Source: Flavobacteriales bacterium UBA5869 (GTDB taxonomy: Bacteria; Bacteroidota; Bacteroidia; Flavobacteriales_D; Crocinitomicaceae). Taken from it: 20,561 nt of DNA. The notes under the pieces were generated by a model. It searched no databases and was not told where the DNA came from. It saw only the letters and a list, made by a program, of their open reading frames with translations. Shown here piece after piece: positions 7,325 through 13,980 of this stretch. Positions within the stretch are counted from its first letter, which is position 1; each line of letters begins with the position of its first letter. The DNA lies in the NCBI GenBank assembly GCA_002432565.1, contig DJFP01000195.1, forward strand, positions 1-20,561, written 5' to 3'. Both the position numbers and the translations under genes were made by a program.

Positions 7325-7690
7325 ATGCTGATAGGTTACACACTCCCAAACGCAATTCAATTGATAATTGACGGCGTAAAGATCCACACTCTGCGCGAAG
7401 ATCCGAAAGAGCGCTACAAGGTGGGAATGATCCTGGACCACTGCACCGGGATAAGAACAAAGAAGTTCAAGAAGCACCTGCAAAACACCTGCACCCGAAT
7501 TGATCAGGTGTACGTGAACCCCAGGAACAAAACAGTTCAAGTGAACGGCGTTTTGCTCACAGAGCTGGAGAAGCAAATTTTTATAGCAAATGACGGTTTC
7601 CCGGATCAGGAAAGTTTCTGGAACTGGTTCAACCAGCCAAAGAACCTGCGCCTGATCCAATGGACCAAACACAAATACTTTAATAATTAA
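7325..7690 (+). CDS. ASCH/PUA-like domain protein
   Basis: This 121-residue protein matches the outline of ASCH-type PUA-fold proteins, which bind RNA or modified nucleosides. It begins with 'AIQLIIDGVKIHTLRED', equivalent to the GxKxxTxR start of the fold. A 'YKVGMILDHCTG' strand follows, then a strand with 'VNGVLLT', then 'ANDGFPDQESFWNWF', the DGF-xxxxxF-xxWF ending, and 'LIQWTKH'. The length is typical for a single-domain member. Phages often carry such proteins, where they may handle modified bases or RNA; the ligand cannot be told. More GC-rich codons than both neighbours suggest it arrived separately. Confidence 0.6.
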   Translation: MLIGYTLPNAIQLIIDGVKIHTLREDPKERYKVGMILDHCTGIRTKKFKKHLQNTCTRIDQVYVNPRNKTVQVNGVLLTELEKQIFIANDGFPDQESFWNWFNQPKNLRLIQWTKHKYFNN

Positions 7691-7693
7691 ATT

Positions 7694-8239
7694 ATGAATA
7701 AAAATAACTATACGGTACCGCAGAAAAAGCGACCAAAATACGTTGCGCCTATTACAAAAAAAGAGCTTTACAAACTTTGGGGGCGTGGAATTGTTCCCTA
7801 TTTGTGGCCAAATACAGTATACGTTAAGGTAACAAAAGAAGGAATAGTAAATGACTGGGAGAATGCTCCAATTTACAAACCAGAAGAAATCGTAACTGGA
7901 ACCGGTGAATTCAGTCTTGTCCCGTTGCATAAAACTACTGAATGCATTCACGGATGCGGTCAGCAGTTTGATGTTCCGCCAAAGAAAGCGATTACTAAAG
8001 GCGAAACCGTTTACACCATTTACAACCGTATTCCGGGAATTCTGAAATGCGAGGTTTACACCTGCGAATTAGGAAAGGTTGGAGTTGTTGTAAAACAGAT
8101 CCTGACCATTGAAAAAGACGAAAATGCCGAAAGAAAACTGGAAACATACCTGAACGACTTACTGTTTACAGCTGATGAAAACAATGTTTTCCGTGATCTG
8201 GAAATGCTCTTTGAAAGAATTATCCTTGATATAGAATAA
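7694..8239 (+). CDS. Uncharacterised protein, last gene of the early block
   Basis: This 181-residue protein has a basic N-terminus ('PQKKRPKYVAPITKKEL') and a central stretch containing C-x3-C ('CIHGCG', about 84-89) and C-x4-C ('CEVYTCELG', about 119-127). These four cysteines could bind zinc, but the spacing does not match a zinc finger I recognise. The C-terminal 50 residues look helical and acidic. There is no signal peptide or membrane span. It closes the rightward early operon; the next gene has its own promoter. Confidence 0.55.
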   Translation: MNKNNYTVPQKKRPKYVAPITKKELYKLWGRGIVPYLWPNTVYVKVTKEGIVNDWENAPIYKPEEIVTGTGEFSLVPLHKTTECIHGCGQQFDVPPKKAITKGETVYTIYNRIPGILKCEVYTCELGKVGVVVKQILTIEKDENAERKLETYLNDLLFTADENNVFRDLEMLFERIILDIE

Positions 8240-8255
8240 TTGTGGTTTACCGAAG

Positions 8256-8285
8256 TTTTCACCTGAAATCAATTAATTACATTTG
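8256..8285 (+). promoter_or_regulatory. Bacteroidota-type promoter of the lipoprotein gene
   Basis: TACATTTG at 8278-8285 fits the Bacteroidota -7 consensus TAnnTTTG exactly. A weak -33 element (TTTTC, 8256-8260) lies 17 bp upstream. Transcription would start near 8292, leaving a leader of about 15 bases before ATG 8307. This rules against the in-frame TTG at 8283, which lies inside the promoter. Confidence 0.6.
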
Positions 8286-8306
8286 TTTCACAAAAATCAA
8301 TTAACA

Positions 8307-8774
8307 ATGAAAAAATTAATCTACTTAACGCTTTCAGCGTTTTTACTTTCAATCGGAAGTGCTTGCAAAAAGGAGGACATGTCGAAATATGCAACACAGG
8401 ATGACCTTAGCAACAACAAAATTGAAAACATTAGCTTAACCATCCGTCCAACAGACTGGACCTGGAACGCGCTTTTAGATCAGTGGGAATATGCTTACCC
8501 CCATTCATATATTGGAAATGGCGCTGTACTTGGTTTCTATCAAGGAATTAATGGTAAGGAAGCAATGCCCTACTATGATGCGCAATCCGGAGTTACTTTC
8601 GGTTTAACAGACGACAGCGTTTCAGGAAGTATCTACATCACATATTATAATGGTTCAGAATCTTTAGCTGCTCCAACCACAAACCAATACGTTTATTTAA
8701 AAATCATTCCTTCTCAGCTCAAAAAACCGAATATTGATCACGCCGATTTCGAAGAAGTGAATGCAGCATACTAA
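8307..8774 (+). CDS. Lipoprotein, probable lysogenic-conversion (moron) gene
   Basis: This 155-residue protein has a lipoprotein signal peptide: MKKLIYLTLSAFLLSIGSA followed by the cysteine that would be lipidated (C20), then KKED. The mature part is mostly beta-stranded and ends about 100 residues later. Its W- and Y-rich pattern, with 'GAVLGFYQG' and 'YVYLKIIPSQL', is like many small Bacteroidota lipoproteins of unknown function. ATG 8307 is chosen because it gives a clean signal peptide and follows a good promoter. It has its own promoter and terminator between early and late blocks, so it is probably expressed in the lysogen. It could alter the cell surface or block superinfection (inference). 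Confidence 0.7.
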   Translation: MKKLIYLTLSAFLLSIGSACKKEDMSKYATQDDLSNNKIENISLTIRPTDWTWNALLDQWEYAYPHSYIGNGAVLGFYQGINGKEAMPYYDAQSGVTFGLTDDSVSGSIYITYYNGSESLAAPTTNQYVYLKIIPSQLKKPNIDHADFEEVNAAY

Positions 8775-8793
8775 TTAAACAATATCGATATAG

Positions 8794-8822
8794 AATCCCG
8801 GTCCATTGGATCGGGATTTTTT
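8794..8822 (+). terminator. Rho-independent terminator after the lipoprotein gene
   Basis: An 11-bp stem with one G-T pair (8794-8804 with 8808-8818) and a 3-base loop is followed by a T run to 8822. It starts 20 bp after the lipoprotein stop codon and isolates that gene from the non-coding region to the right. Confidence 0.85.
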
Positions 8823-9230
8823 GTTTCCGCCAGCTGGCATAGACATTTTAGGAATTCAATGGTAATTTTTAAATACATCGGAATAACGCCGGAAACAGAT
8901 GTTTTTTCGCTTCATTGCTTTTCATTGTTGATTTTGTTGATTTATATAAAAATAGTAGAAGAAATAAAGGGAAAACAAGCAACAAGAAGATTTTAAATTG
9001 TTGCTTGTTTGGTTGATTTTGTTGTTTATTATTGATAACAAAAAAATCATTAAATGATTAAATTTTAAGAAGCAACAAATTAAAAGTCATGAGCAACAAA
9101 ATTTGTTGCTCATGAATCCCAATAAATACAAGGGTTTAGCAGTTAAAAGCAACAAACAATAGCTATTAATAGAACTAGGCGTTACACAGCCAAGTCTCAA
9201 ATTTTTAAAAACTTTTAGGTTTACAAGAAA
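8823..9230. other. AT-rich iteron region, candidate replication origin
   Basis: This is the main part of a roughly 500-bp stretch without a convincing gene. The heptamer GCAACAA occurs four times forward (8979, 9072, 9093, 9149) and twice inverted (8998-9004, 9103-9109) within 177 bp. Two pairs form perfect inverted repeats. One has 13-bp arms at 8973-8985 and 8998-9010. The other has 14-bp arms at 9087-9100 and 9102-9115 around a single base. GTTGATTTTGTTG is a direct repeat at 8927-8939 and 9012-9024. Dense iterons in AT-rich DNA between operons are typical of initiator-binding origins. No initiator is proven; the adjacent 9331-9918 product or the primase-helicase are candidates. Confidence 0.55.
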
Positions 9231-9270
9231 AACCGTAACGTTTTCAGTTGTTTTTAATCCGTTACGGTTT
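9230..9270. repeat. Perfect 11-bp inverted repeat
   Basis: AAACCGTAACG at 9230-9240 is repeated inverted at 9260-9270, with a 19-base loop. It is not followed by a T run, so it does not look like a terminator. It lies 60 bp ahead of the gene at 9331 and may be an operator or an RNA leader structure. Confidence 0.5.
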
Positions 9271-9293
9271 CCGTTTACACATTGTTTTTATGC

Positions 9294-9311
9294 AGACATC
9301 TTCTGTCTTTT
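9294..9311 (+). promoter_or_regulatory. AGACA-N5-TGTCT element ahead of the first late gene
   Basis: AGACATCTTCTGTCTTTT lies 20 bp before ATG 9331. A nearly identical element (one base shorter in the loop) lies at 12895-12911 ahead of the capsid unit. The dyad symmetry and presence before two late units suggest a binding site for a shared late regulator, or part of late promoters. Confidence 0.4.
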
Positions 9312-9330
9312 GCTGAAAAATAAGTAAACA

Positions 9331-9918
9331 ATGTATCAACTTTCTTCTACAGGTGCCAGTGCCAATTTTCGGAATGAAAACGAACGTGAAAATCTGAATT
9401 CAAAGATTGAAATCTTTCAGCAAAACCATGGCGAATGCTCTTCTTTCAAGGAATTGGTAGAAAAACTTTTGGAAGTAGCAAACAGCCAGGAACTGCCAAT
9501 TGAACCAATTACAGTTATTCCACCGAATTATGTGAAAATCGGAGAAAACATTGAAGAGGTTGAATTGTTTATGAAGAAAATAGGAGATTTCCATACTCAT
9601 GCCCGTATACCGGCACAAACACTTACTATTAAGGAAACCATTGAAAAAGCGCTTGAAGCTGCTCAAACACCTTTACCGCTTCCACAAAAGATTGAAGTTC
9701 CGGCAGAGCTTCCAGAAAACGCAATTATTCTTGAGTTTACAGACGAACCAAACAGACCGTTTTCCCGGAAAATGGAAATCCTTCTATCCGTTCAGGCAAA
9801 CCGGCAAAGGAAATACAACCTTCCGTTTCCGGAATCATTCCCGGCCATAGTAGAAAAATTAGTGTTTAGTGAAGGCGCATTATTCAATCATGGAGGAGAT
9901 TTCTACACTGGTTTTTGA
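9331..9918 (+). CDS. Uncharacterised protein following the iteron region
   Basis: This 195-residue soluble protein is the first gene after the candidate origin. The N-terminal part ('NENERENLNSKIEIFQQNHGECSSFKELVEKLLEVA') is a helical pattern seen in short DNA-associated proteins of Bacteroidota mobile elements. The middle (60-150) is proline-rich and acidic. There is no signal peptide, membrane span, or Rep catalytic motif (no HUH, no paired tyrosines). Its location makes an origin-binding or late-regulatory role worth considering, but the sequence does not show it. It overlaps the next small gene by 29 bp. Confidence 0.6.
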   Translation: MYQLSSTGASANFRNENERENLNSKIEIFQQNHGECSSFKELVEKLLEVANSQELPIEPITVIPPNYVKIGENIEEVELFMKKIGDFHTHARIPAQTLTIKETIEKALEAAQTPLPLPQKIEVPAELPENAIILEFTDEPNRPFSRKMEILLSVQANRQRKYNLPFPESFPAIVEKLVFSEGALFNHGGDFYTGF

Positions 9919-10003
9919 ATTAATAACTGACTTACCGAGAATGATTTTGTTGGTTTTGTCAAGTATTGCAGCTGCAATTTTTGTTGAAGAAACTGAATTA
10001 TAA
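9890..10003 (+). CDS. Small hydrophobic protein (37 aa)
   Basis: A 37-residue reading frame starts at ATG 9890, inside the end of the preceding gene. It encodes one candidate membrane segment (about residues 16-31, 'PRMILLVLSSIAAAIF') with acidic ends. The downstream sequence is non-coding and structured. Its short length and 29-bp overlap leave real doubt. Support comes from the hydrophobic segment and the many other one-span mini-proteins in this element. Confidence 0.4.
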   Translation: MEEISTLVFELITDLPRMILLVLSSIAAAIFVEETEL

Positions 10004-10015
10004 ATAGAGGAGGAA

Positions 10016-10131
10016 GGACCGCAATAGGTCAAGGCTGGATGAAGTAAATGTGTTTTCATACGCGATGCTTTGAAACTTCATCCAAAGAACCCGTCGAAAC
10101 TGTAGCCTGACATAGCTCCAGGAGTACCTGG
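10016..10131 (+). ncRNA. Candidate structured RNA or leader ahead of the virion genes
   Basis: The 154-bp gap before 10158 contains nested pairings. An outer stem AGGCT/AGCCT (10032-10036 with 10104-10108) is stacked directly on a perfect 9-bp stem GGATGAAGT/ACTTCATCC (10037-10045 with 10075-10083). Flanking hairpins are GACC/GGTC (10017-10020 with 10027-10030) and CCAGG/CCTGG with a 4-base loop (10118-10131). This composition differs from the AT-rich gaps elsewhere. It could be a structured mRNA leader, a small RNA or a packaging-related RNA/DNA site. None of these is demonstrated. Confidence 0.4.
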
Positions 10132-10157
10132 GTTATTTAAAAAGTAAAAAAGTAAAC

Positions 10158-10613
10158 ATGAACAATAATAACGAAGAAACGCCAAGCGCATTGCAACCTG
10201 CCCAATCCGAAACCGGGGTTCCCACTTCGGAAGAGTACAAGGATTCGGTGCAGCCACAAGACAGGTTAATAATCACGCTGCGTACTGAGTTGGAAGCCAA
10301 AGATATGAAGATTGCTGAAATGGAAGGCGACATTCTTACAACGGTTGAAACTCTTGCCGGTGTTCTGCAATCATTAGGAATCAATCCTTCCGACTTTTCC
10401 GGGACCGGAAAGCCCGGAGACCTGATGCAAAAAATTGCTATGATCCTTCCAAAGGTAACCATGCAGTTTGCAACCGGTTCTTTTGATGGCCAGGCAATCC
10501 AGAACATGTCTGCACTACTGCCGGTTTTTGAAAAATACAAGTATCTAACGGAAGGCCTCAAACTGGCTCCGGAAAATATTCAAATGCATTCAGAAAATGA
10601 GTCACAAGGTTGA
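10158..10613 (+). CDS. Probable virion-block protein, unknown function
   Basis: This 151-residue protein has a disordered polar N-terminus (1-30, rich in N, E, Q, S, P). A helical segment with coiled-coil character follows (about 35-65, 'LRTELEAKDMKIAEMEGDIL'), then a mixed C-terminal part. There is no membrane segment. It starts the transcription unit that includes the packaging ATPase and ends at the terminator at 12822, so a virion or assembly role is likely by context. It overlaps the next gene by 17 bp. Confidence 0.6.
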   Translation: MNNNNEETPSALQPAQSETGVPTSEEYKDSVQPQDRLIITLRTELEAKDMKIAEMEGDILTTVETLAGVLQSLGINPSDFSGTGKPGDLMQKIAMILPKVTMQFATGSFDGQAIQNMSALLPVFEKYKYLTEGLKLAPENIQMHSENESQG

Positions 10614-11190
10614 TCAATTATTCAATACTGCTGTTAACCTGGCGGATCTGATCTCACAGCCCACGGAAGAAAAAACGCCGGGGGTTGTGGAGTCGGTCTC
10701 CCAGAATTTCAACGAAAGCGACTTTACACCTCGCCGGGAACCATTGGCACCGGCTCCGGAACCTTCAGAGCCTTATGACGCTGAACAGGAAGCCAAAAAC
10801 CTGGTTTACATGCTAAAGGCTGGCGAAGGACTTCTTCTGCCACCCATTGCTGTTTTTACGCTCAATAAAAAGCGCGGAGGTAAAAAGGCAGTAGACCGGA
10901 TGGCTAAAGCGCATGACAAACGCACTACAGGAACCGAATTAACGGAAGCAGAAACAAAAGCCGCACATGCTTTTGAAGCTTACCAGGCAGACTTTAAAAA
11001 AATGATGGGACTATTTTACCCGGATTCCGATGCTGCCAAGAAAATGATGGACCAGGAAACCCAGCGGTTAATTGATGCAGCTATTCCCTATTGTGAGGCA
11101 ACACAATTCCATGTGAATGCCGGTTTTGCATTCTGGACCATGTATGCCGGAAGCCTGGGCGGAAAAATCATTCAAATTATTGGAGCATGA
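10597..11190 (+). CDS. Probable virion or assembly protein
   Basis: This 197-residue protein begins with about 60 polar, proline- and glutamate-rich residues. A helical C-terminal domain follows, with two moderately hydrophobic stretches at about 73-90 ('LLLPPIAVFTL') and 175-197 ('FAFWTMYAGSLGGKIIQIIGA'). They could be membrane-associated helices. There are no catalytic motifs. It lies two genes upstream of the packaging ATPase and overlaps the next gene by the ATGA start-stop arrangement. A minor membrane-associated capsid or vertex protein is a reasonable guess, not more. Confidence 0.55.
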   Translation: MSHKVDQLFNTAVNLADLISQPTEEKTPGVVESVSQNFNESDFTPRREPLAPAPEPSEPYDAEQEAKNLVYMLKAGEGLLLPPIAVFTLNKKRGGKKAVDRMAKAHDKRTTGTELTEAETKAAHAFEAYQADFKKMMGLFYPDSDAAKKMMDQETQRLIDAAIPYCEATQFHVNAGFAFWTMYAGSLGGKIIQIIGA

Positions 11191-11360
11191 GTTGGAGCTT
11201 GATATTAACCATTTTTCATGTGGTCCTGTTTGTTGTGTCACAAATTCTTTTGCGCAGGTCCAAAAAGCGCCTACAAAAGGAAAAAGCAGAGCTAACGGTT
11301 AAAGTAACGCAGTTAACCGGTCAGTTGAATTATTACAAGCGAAACTATGGTACGAAATAA
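11187..11360 (+). CDS. Small membrane protein with coiled-coil tail (57 aa)
   Basis: The frame is 57 codons from ATG 11187, which overlaps the preceding stop (ATGA). An N-terminal membrane segment (about 4-22, 'SLILTIFHVVLFVVSQILL') is followed by RRSKK and a charged coiled-coil region ('LQKEKAELTVKVTQLTGQL'). The 3' end overlaps the packaging ATPase start by 14 bp. Overlaps at both ends support translation coupling. It may be a membrane anchor or vertex component for packaging. Confidence 0.6.
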   Translation: MSWSLILTIFHVVLFVVSQILLRRSKKRLQKEKAELTVKVTQLTGQLNYYKRNYGTK

Positions 11361-11934
11361 CCTGGTTATACTTGTTGCAGGTGCCAGAGGAACCGGGAAG
11401 ACCGGCTGGGTAAAAAAGAACGTTGTGCGGCCTTCACTCCAAGTTAAAAAAATGATCGTTGATACTTTCGATTCAGCTTCCTGGCGCACAATGGAAACTT
11501 TTGACCGCCCGGATCTTCGGTCTATAACGATCCCTGTTCTCCCACATGACAAGGTTCCGGACTGGGACTCCGGTACATACAGGATCTACGGTCAGCCTTC
11601 AGAAATGTTTGCTTTGATTGAGCAGCATTTGCAAAACGCACTTATTGTATTTGAAGATGCCACAAAATATGTGGGCCGTGTTCTAAATGATGACACCAAA
11701 AGGTTCATTTATGACAGTAAACAAAAAAACCTTGATCTCGTTTACGTTTTCCATTCGCTTGCGTCCATCCCTCCGGAGCTGGTTCGAGCCGCCGACATTT
11801 TAGTCTTATTCAAAACTAACGAAGGACAGCCATCAAAGGACAAGTATCCGTTTCCGGAGATTGGGCAAGCAATGGAACATCTTAGATCACAAACCGCCGA
11901 ATTTGTTGAACCAATTTCACTACGCTTAAACTAA
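11347..11934 (+). CDS. Genome-packaging ATPase, A32/FtsK-HerA type
   Basis: This 195-residue ATPase probably pumps the genome into preformed capsids. Walker A is 'VAGARGTGKTGW' (residues 9-20) and Walker B is 'NALIVFEDA' (about 97-105). Downstream is 'LVYVFHSLASIPPELVRAADILVLFKT' (in two parts around residues 130-160), the sensor strand followed by the xxPPELRxxAD arrangement seen in packaging ATPases of tailless phages and in related Zot/HerA proteins. The size fits PM2- and PRD1-type packaging ATPases (about 200-250 residues) and is far shorter than tailed-phage terminases. There is no membrane segment, unlike filamentous-phage Zot. This is the best single marker that the element is a tailless DNA virus. 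Confidence 0.75.
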   Translation: MVRNNLVILVAGARGTGKTGWVKKNVVRPSLQVKKMIVDTFDSASWRTMETFDRPDLRSITIPVLPHDKVPDWDSGTYRIYGQPSEMFALIEQHLQNALIVFEDATKYVGRVLNDDTKRFIYDSKQKNLDLVYVFHSLASIPPELVRAADILVLFKTNEGQPSKDKYPFPEIGQAMEHLRSQTAEFVEPISLRLN

Positions 11935-11938
11935 TCCC

Positions 11939-12163
11939 ATGAACGACTTAAAAGGCAAGCCTTTTTTATTTAAGTCCGAATTAACGGAAATGCTGGGTAT
12001 ATCAGCCCGCCAATTGGCAAAGCTGATGAATGAAACCTTCTACGAAGAATTGAAGGCCGCCGGCTATGTTTCCAAAAAATCCAAATTAATCAGTCCTAAA
12101 GTGCTGAGAGCCTTTTTCCATTGCTACGGAAAACCGCTCACCGCTGAGGATTTTATAGAATAG
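11939..12163 (+). CDS. Small HTH-like protein, resembles DUF4248
   Basis: This 74-residue protein reads 'FKSELTEMLGISARQLAKLMN', then 'LKAAGYVSKKSKLISPKVLRAFFHCYGKPLT'. This matches the outline of small Bacteroidota DUF4248-type proteins, which look like MerR/excisionase-style winged helix-turn-helix domains. It starts 4 bp after the packaging ATPase. A late-gene regulator or excisionase-like factor is possible; family assignment by eye is moderate. Confidence 0.55.
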   Translation: MNDLKGKPFLFKSELTEMLGISARQLAKLMNETFYEELKAAGYVSKKSKLISPKVLRAFFHCYGKPLTAEDFIE

Positions 12164-12165
12164 CT

Positions 12166-12795
12166 ATGAAAAACAAACGAAAACCTTTAATGATTATGAT
12201 CGTAATTGCCTTTGCTGTCCTTGGGTTCCTGTATTGGTGGAATTCCTTTGTTCCCTATTCCAGTTCAATAAGCGTTTTCCAATCAGAACAAAAGACCAAA
12301 TACCTGAAAGCCCAAAACAAAAAACTCCGTTTAGAAAAGCAGCACATTGAGCAAAGAATAAGCACCTTACAGGATTCTATTCAAGACTTCAACACGCTGA
12401 TCAGTGTCTACTACGAACACATTCCGGAGGTAAAAAAATCTCTCTCTGAAATCGAGGAAAAGAAAAACCAGGCTAGGATAGCGAACGACTTTTCAGCCTA
12501 CATTGCCCAGGATTCTATTTATATGGATTCGATCTCCGGACTGATCCTAGTATATGAGCAGGTAATCGCCTTTCAAAAAAATAAAAGCACGGTTCAAGAC
12601 TCTGTAATCTCAAGCTATATCGAAAAAGAAGGAATTACTACGCAGATTTTTGAGAACACAATGAATATTGTTAAATCCCGCCACAAAGAGGAACTGGAAA
12701 AATTGGAACACAAATTGAAACGGGTAAAACGTCAAAGAAATATCTCGCTGGCGCTTAATGGTGTTCTCGGTGCGCTGCTTTTCTGGAAAAAGTAA
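12166..12795 (+). CDS. Membrane-anchored coiled-coil protein (virion or spanin-like)
   Basis: This 209-residue protein starts with a basic KNKRK segment and a membrane span at about 8-25 ('LMIMIVIAFAVLGFLYWW'). A long charged coiled-coil region follows (about 40-185), then a short hydrophobic C-terminus ('ISLALNGVLGALLFWKK'). Inner-membrane span plus periplasmic coiled coil resembles inner spanins (Rz). The same outline also fits membrane vertex or DNA-delivery proteins of internal-membrane phages. The placement next to the packaging ATPase rather than the lysis genes favours the latter slightly. It is followed by a strong terminator. Confidence 0.55.
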   Translation: MKNKRKPLMIMIVIAFAVLGFLYWWNSFVPYSSSISVFQSEQKTKYLKAQNKKLRLEKQHIEQRISTLQDSIQDFNTLISVYYEHIPEVKKSLSEIEEKKNQARIANDFSAYIAQDSIYMDSISGLILVYEQVIAFQKNKSTVQDSVISSYIEKEGITTQIFENTMNIVKSRHKEELEKLEHKLKRVKRQRNISLALNGVLGALLFWKK

Positions 12796-12821
12796 AACCC
12801 GGATCTCACATAGTTGTTTTT

Positions 12822-12848
12822 GGCTGTACTTCAGGTACAGCCTTTTTT
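12822..12848 (+). terminator. Strong rho-independent terminator
   Basis: GGCTGTAC (12822-12829) pairs perfectly with GTACAGCC (12835-12842) around a 5-base loop, followed by six T bases. It ends the unit 10158-12795. The 16-bp inverted copy of the third iteron (12809-12824) runs into the first three bases of the stem. Confidence 0.88.
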
Positions 12849-13010
12849 ATTTTCTGTAGGTCCGTATAGTTCAATTAATCTATGCGAAACGAATAGACAT
12901 TTCTGTCTTTTACTATCATTTTCTGTTTTTCTGTTTAGGTATCTGCACGTGTCTGAAACCGTGCCTTTTACGCTTTAAATCTTTGTCACTCACAAACGAA
13001 TTTCAATTTC
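12849..13010 (+). promoter_or_regulatory. Promoter region of the capsid unit
   Basis: This is a 162-bp T-rich gap between a strong terminator and the capsid unit, so a promoter is required here. It contains AGACATTTCTGTCTTTT (12895-12911), matching the element at 9294-9311. A TAAATCTTTG sequence further on resembles the -7 TAnnTTTG box, but with the wrong spacing. The exact start site cannot be read. Confidence 0.5.
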
Positions 13011-13142
13011 ATGAATGTAAAAGTTTTATGCTGGATCATCATCATTCTCTTGCTAGCAATCACAGCTATTATGCTTTTTGTGCCAAGACACATTGATTCT
13101 GAATCTGGGAACCTGAAGCTTGGTAAAGCATCGGACGAATAA
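13011..13142 (+). CDS. Small membrane protein (43 aa) ahead of the capsid gene
   Basis: This 43-residue reading frame starts at ATG 13011. It has one membrane segment (about 7-24, 'CWIIIILLAITAIMLFV') and a short polar C-terminus ending KASDE. It is the first gene of the capsid transcription unit, 22 bp before the capsid start, so it should be made at high levels. A small abundant virion membrane protein is the likely role. No family is recognised. Confidence 0.6.
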   Translation: MNVKVLCWIIIILLLAITAIMLFVPRHIDSESGNLKLGKASDE

Positions 13143-13164
13143 AAAAAATCAAAAGCTTAAAGAA

Positions 13165-13956
13165 ATGTTTCAATTTTTACAACAAGGCCCAAAGGCCACA
13201 AAAGTTGCCGCTGTAACCACTCCTCTTTCAACAGCTGTTGTTACAACGCCTCGGGTTGCTCCGGAAGATAAAGTGCAAAAAATCATGGACTTTGACAGAC
13301 GCTACTCTTTAGGTAAAGGGCGCGGAAAAACACTTATTACGGAAAGTTCCGGAAACCAAAGTGTTTCATTCACTGTTACTAACACCTTCGATGTACCTAA
13401 GGTTGTCGCTTTAGGTTCTTTGGTAAATTCCATGTACGCAGATGCAGCTGCTTTAAAGACGGCATTATCAGCAGATGCAATCATTACTGATGGTACCATT
13501 CTAGGTGCTGATGCGGATAAGGTAGAGGTGGTTTCAAACGACCCAGGACGTCCTATCGGGAACTTCCTTCGTTACGCTGCAACTTCACCAACTCGTATTA
13601 CGGGTGCTCGTTTCACCTCGTTGAACGTGTCTGACAGCTCGCCAAACTCTGCGAACTACGATGGTACAATTTCTACAGTTTTCGTTTCTCCTTTTGCTGC
13701 TCCTTTGACTGAGTATTTCAACCTTCGTGCGTTGAGAAGCTCTCAGGATTTCGCAAAAGAATATGCGGAACTGGATTTTCGTGCCGCTGGTGTTAAGGTA
13801 TTGGTTACGCCTGAGAACTTTACAACGTTCACCATCCAGCCGAACACCTCTCTTACAATCGTCCTTTATATTGGTGCCCAGGCTTCAACAGCACAGCGCA
13901 TGTATCGCGACCTTAAGGAAGCAGACGAAACAATGTCTAACGCTGGAATGTTTTAA
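13165..13956 (+). CDS. Candidate major capsid protein (possible double jelly-roll)
   Basis: This is a 263-residue protein from ATG 13165. A TTG at 13120 extends the frame by 15 residues, but it overlaps the preceding gene and is less likely. The N-terminus is basic and Ala/Thr/Val-rich. The rest is strongly beta, with strands such as 'VSFTVTNTFDVPKVVALGS' in the first half and 'FTTFTIQPNTSLTIVLYIG' in the second. Size and two strand-rich halves fit small double jelly-roll capsid proteins such as PM2 P2 (about 270 residues). Codon use is markedly biased to GGT, CGT, GTT and GCT, unlike its neighbours, as expected for the most abundant product. It has its own terminator-bounded unit. The fold is inference. 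Confidence 0.68.
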   Translation: MFQFLQQGPKATKVAAVTTPLSTAVVTTPRVAPEDKVQKIMDFDRRYSLGKGRGKTLITESSGNQSVSFTVTNTFDVPKVVALGSLVNSMYADAAALKTALSADAIITDGTILGADADKVEVVSNDPGRPIGNFLRYAATSPTRITGARFTSLNVSDSSPNSANYDGTISTVFVSPFAAPLTEYFNLRALRSSQDFAKEYAELDFRAAGVKVLVTPENFTTFTIQPNTSLTIVLYIGAQASTAQRMYRDLKEADETMSNAGMF

Positions 13957-13980
13957 AAGACTCCTTCGAATAAATGTGAA

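Noticed and set aside
7250..7951. Long minus-strand open frame opposite 6992-8239
   Set aside because: It spans three well-spaced plus-strand genes, has low-complexity cysteine/phenylalanine-rich content and looks like an antisense shadow.
8927..9155. CRISPR array
   Set aside because: The repeats are 7-13 bp, irregularly spaced and in both orientations; there are no unique spacers of constant length and no cas genes.
10133..10561. Minus-strand open frame of 142 codons
   Set aside because: It is antisense to a plus-strand gene in a tightly packed co-directional operon and shows no domain pattern.
11347..11934. Zot-like ATPase of a filamentous phage
   Set aside because: No membrane segment in the ATPase, and the element has a large beta-rich capsid candidate, a muramidase and an M23 endopeptidase, which do not fit extrusion without lysis.
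13120..13164. TTG start for the capsid gene, adding 15 residues
   Set aside because: It overlaps the preceding small membrane gene by 23 bp. ATG 13165 follows a TAAAGA-like leader and gives a more sensible N-terminus.
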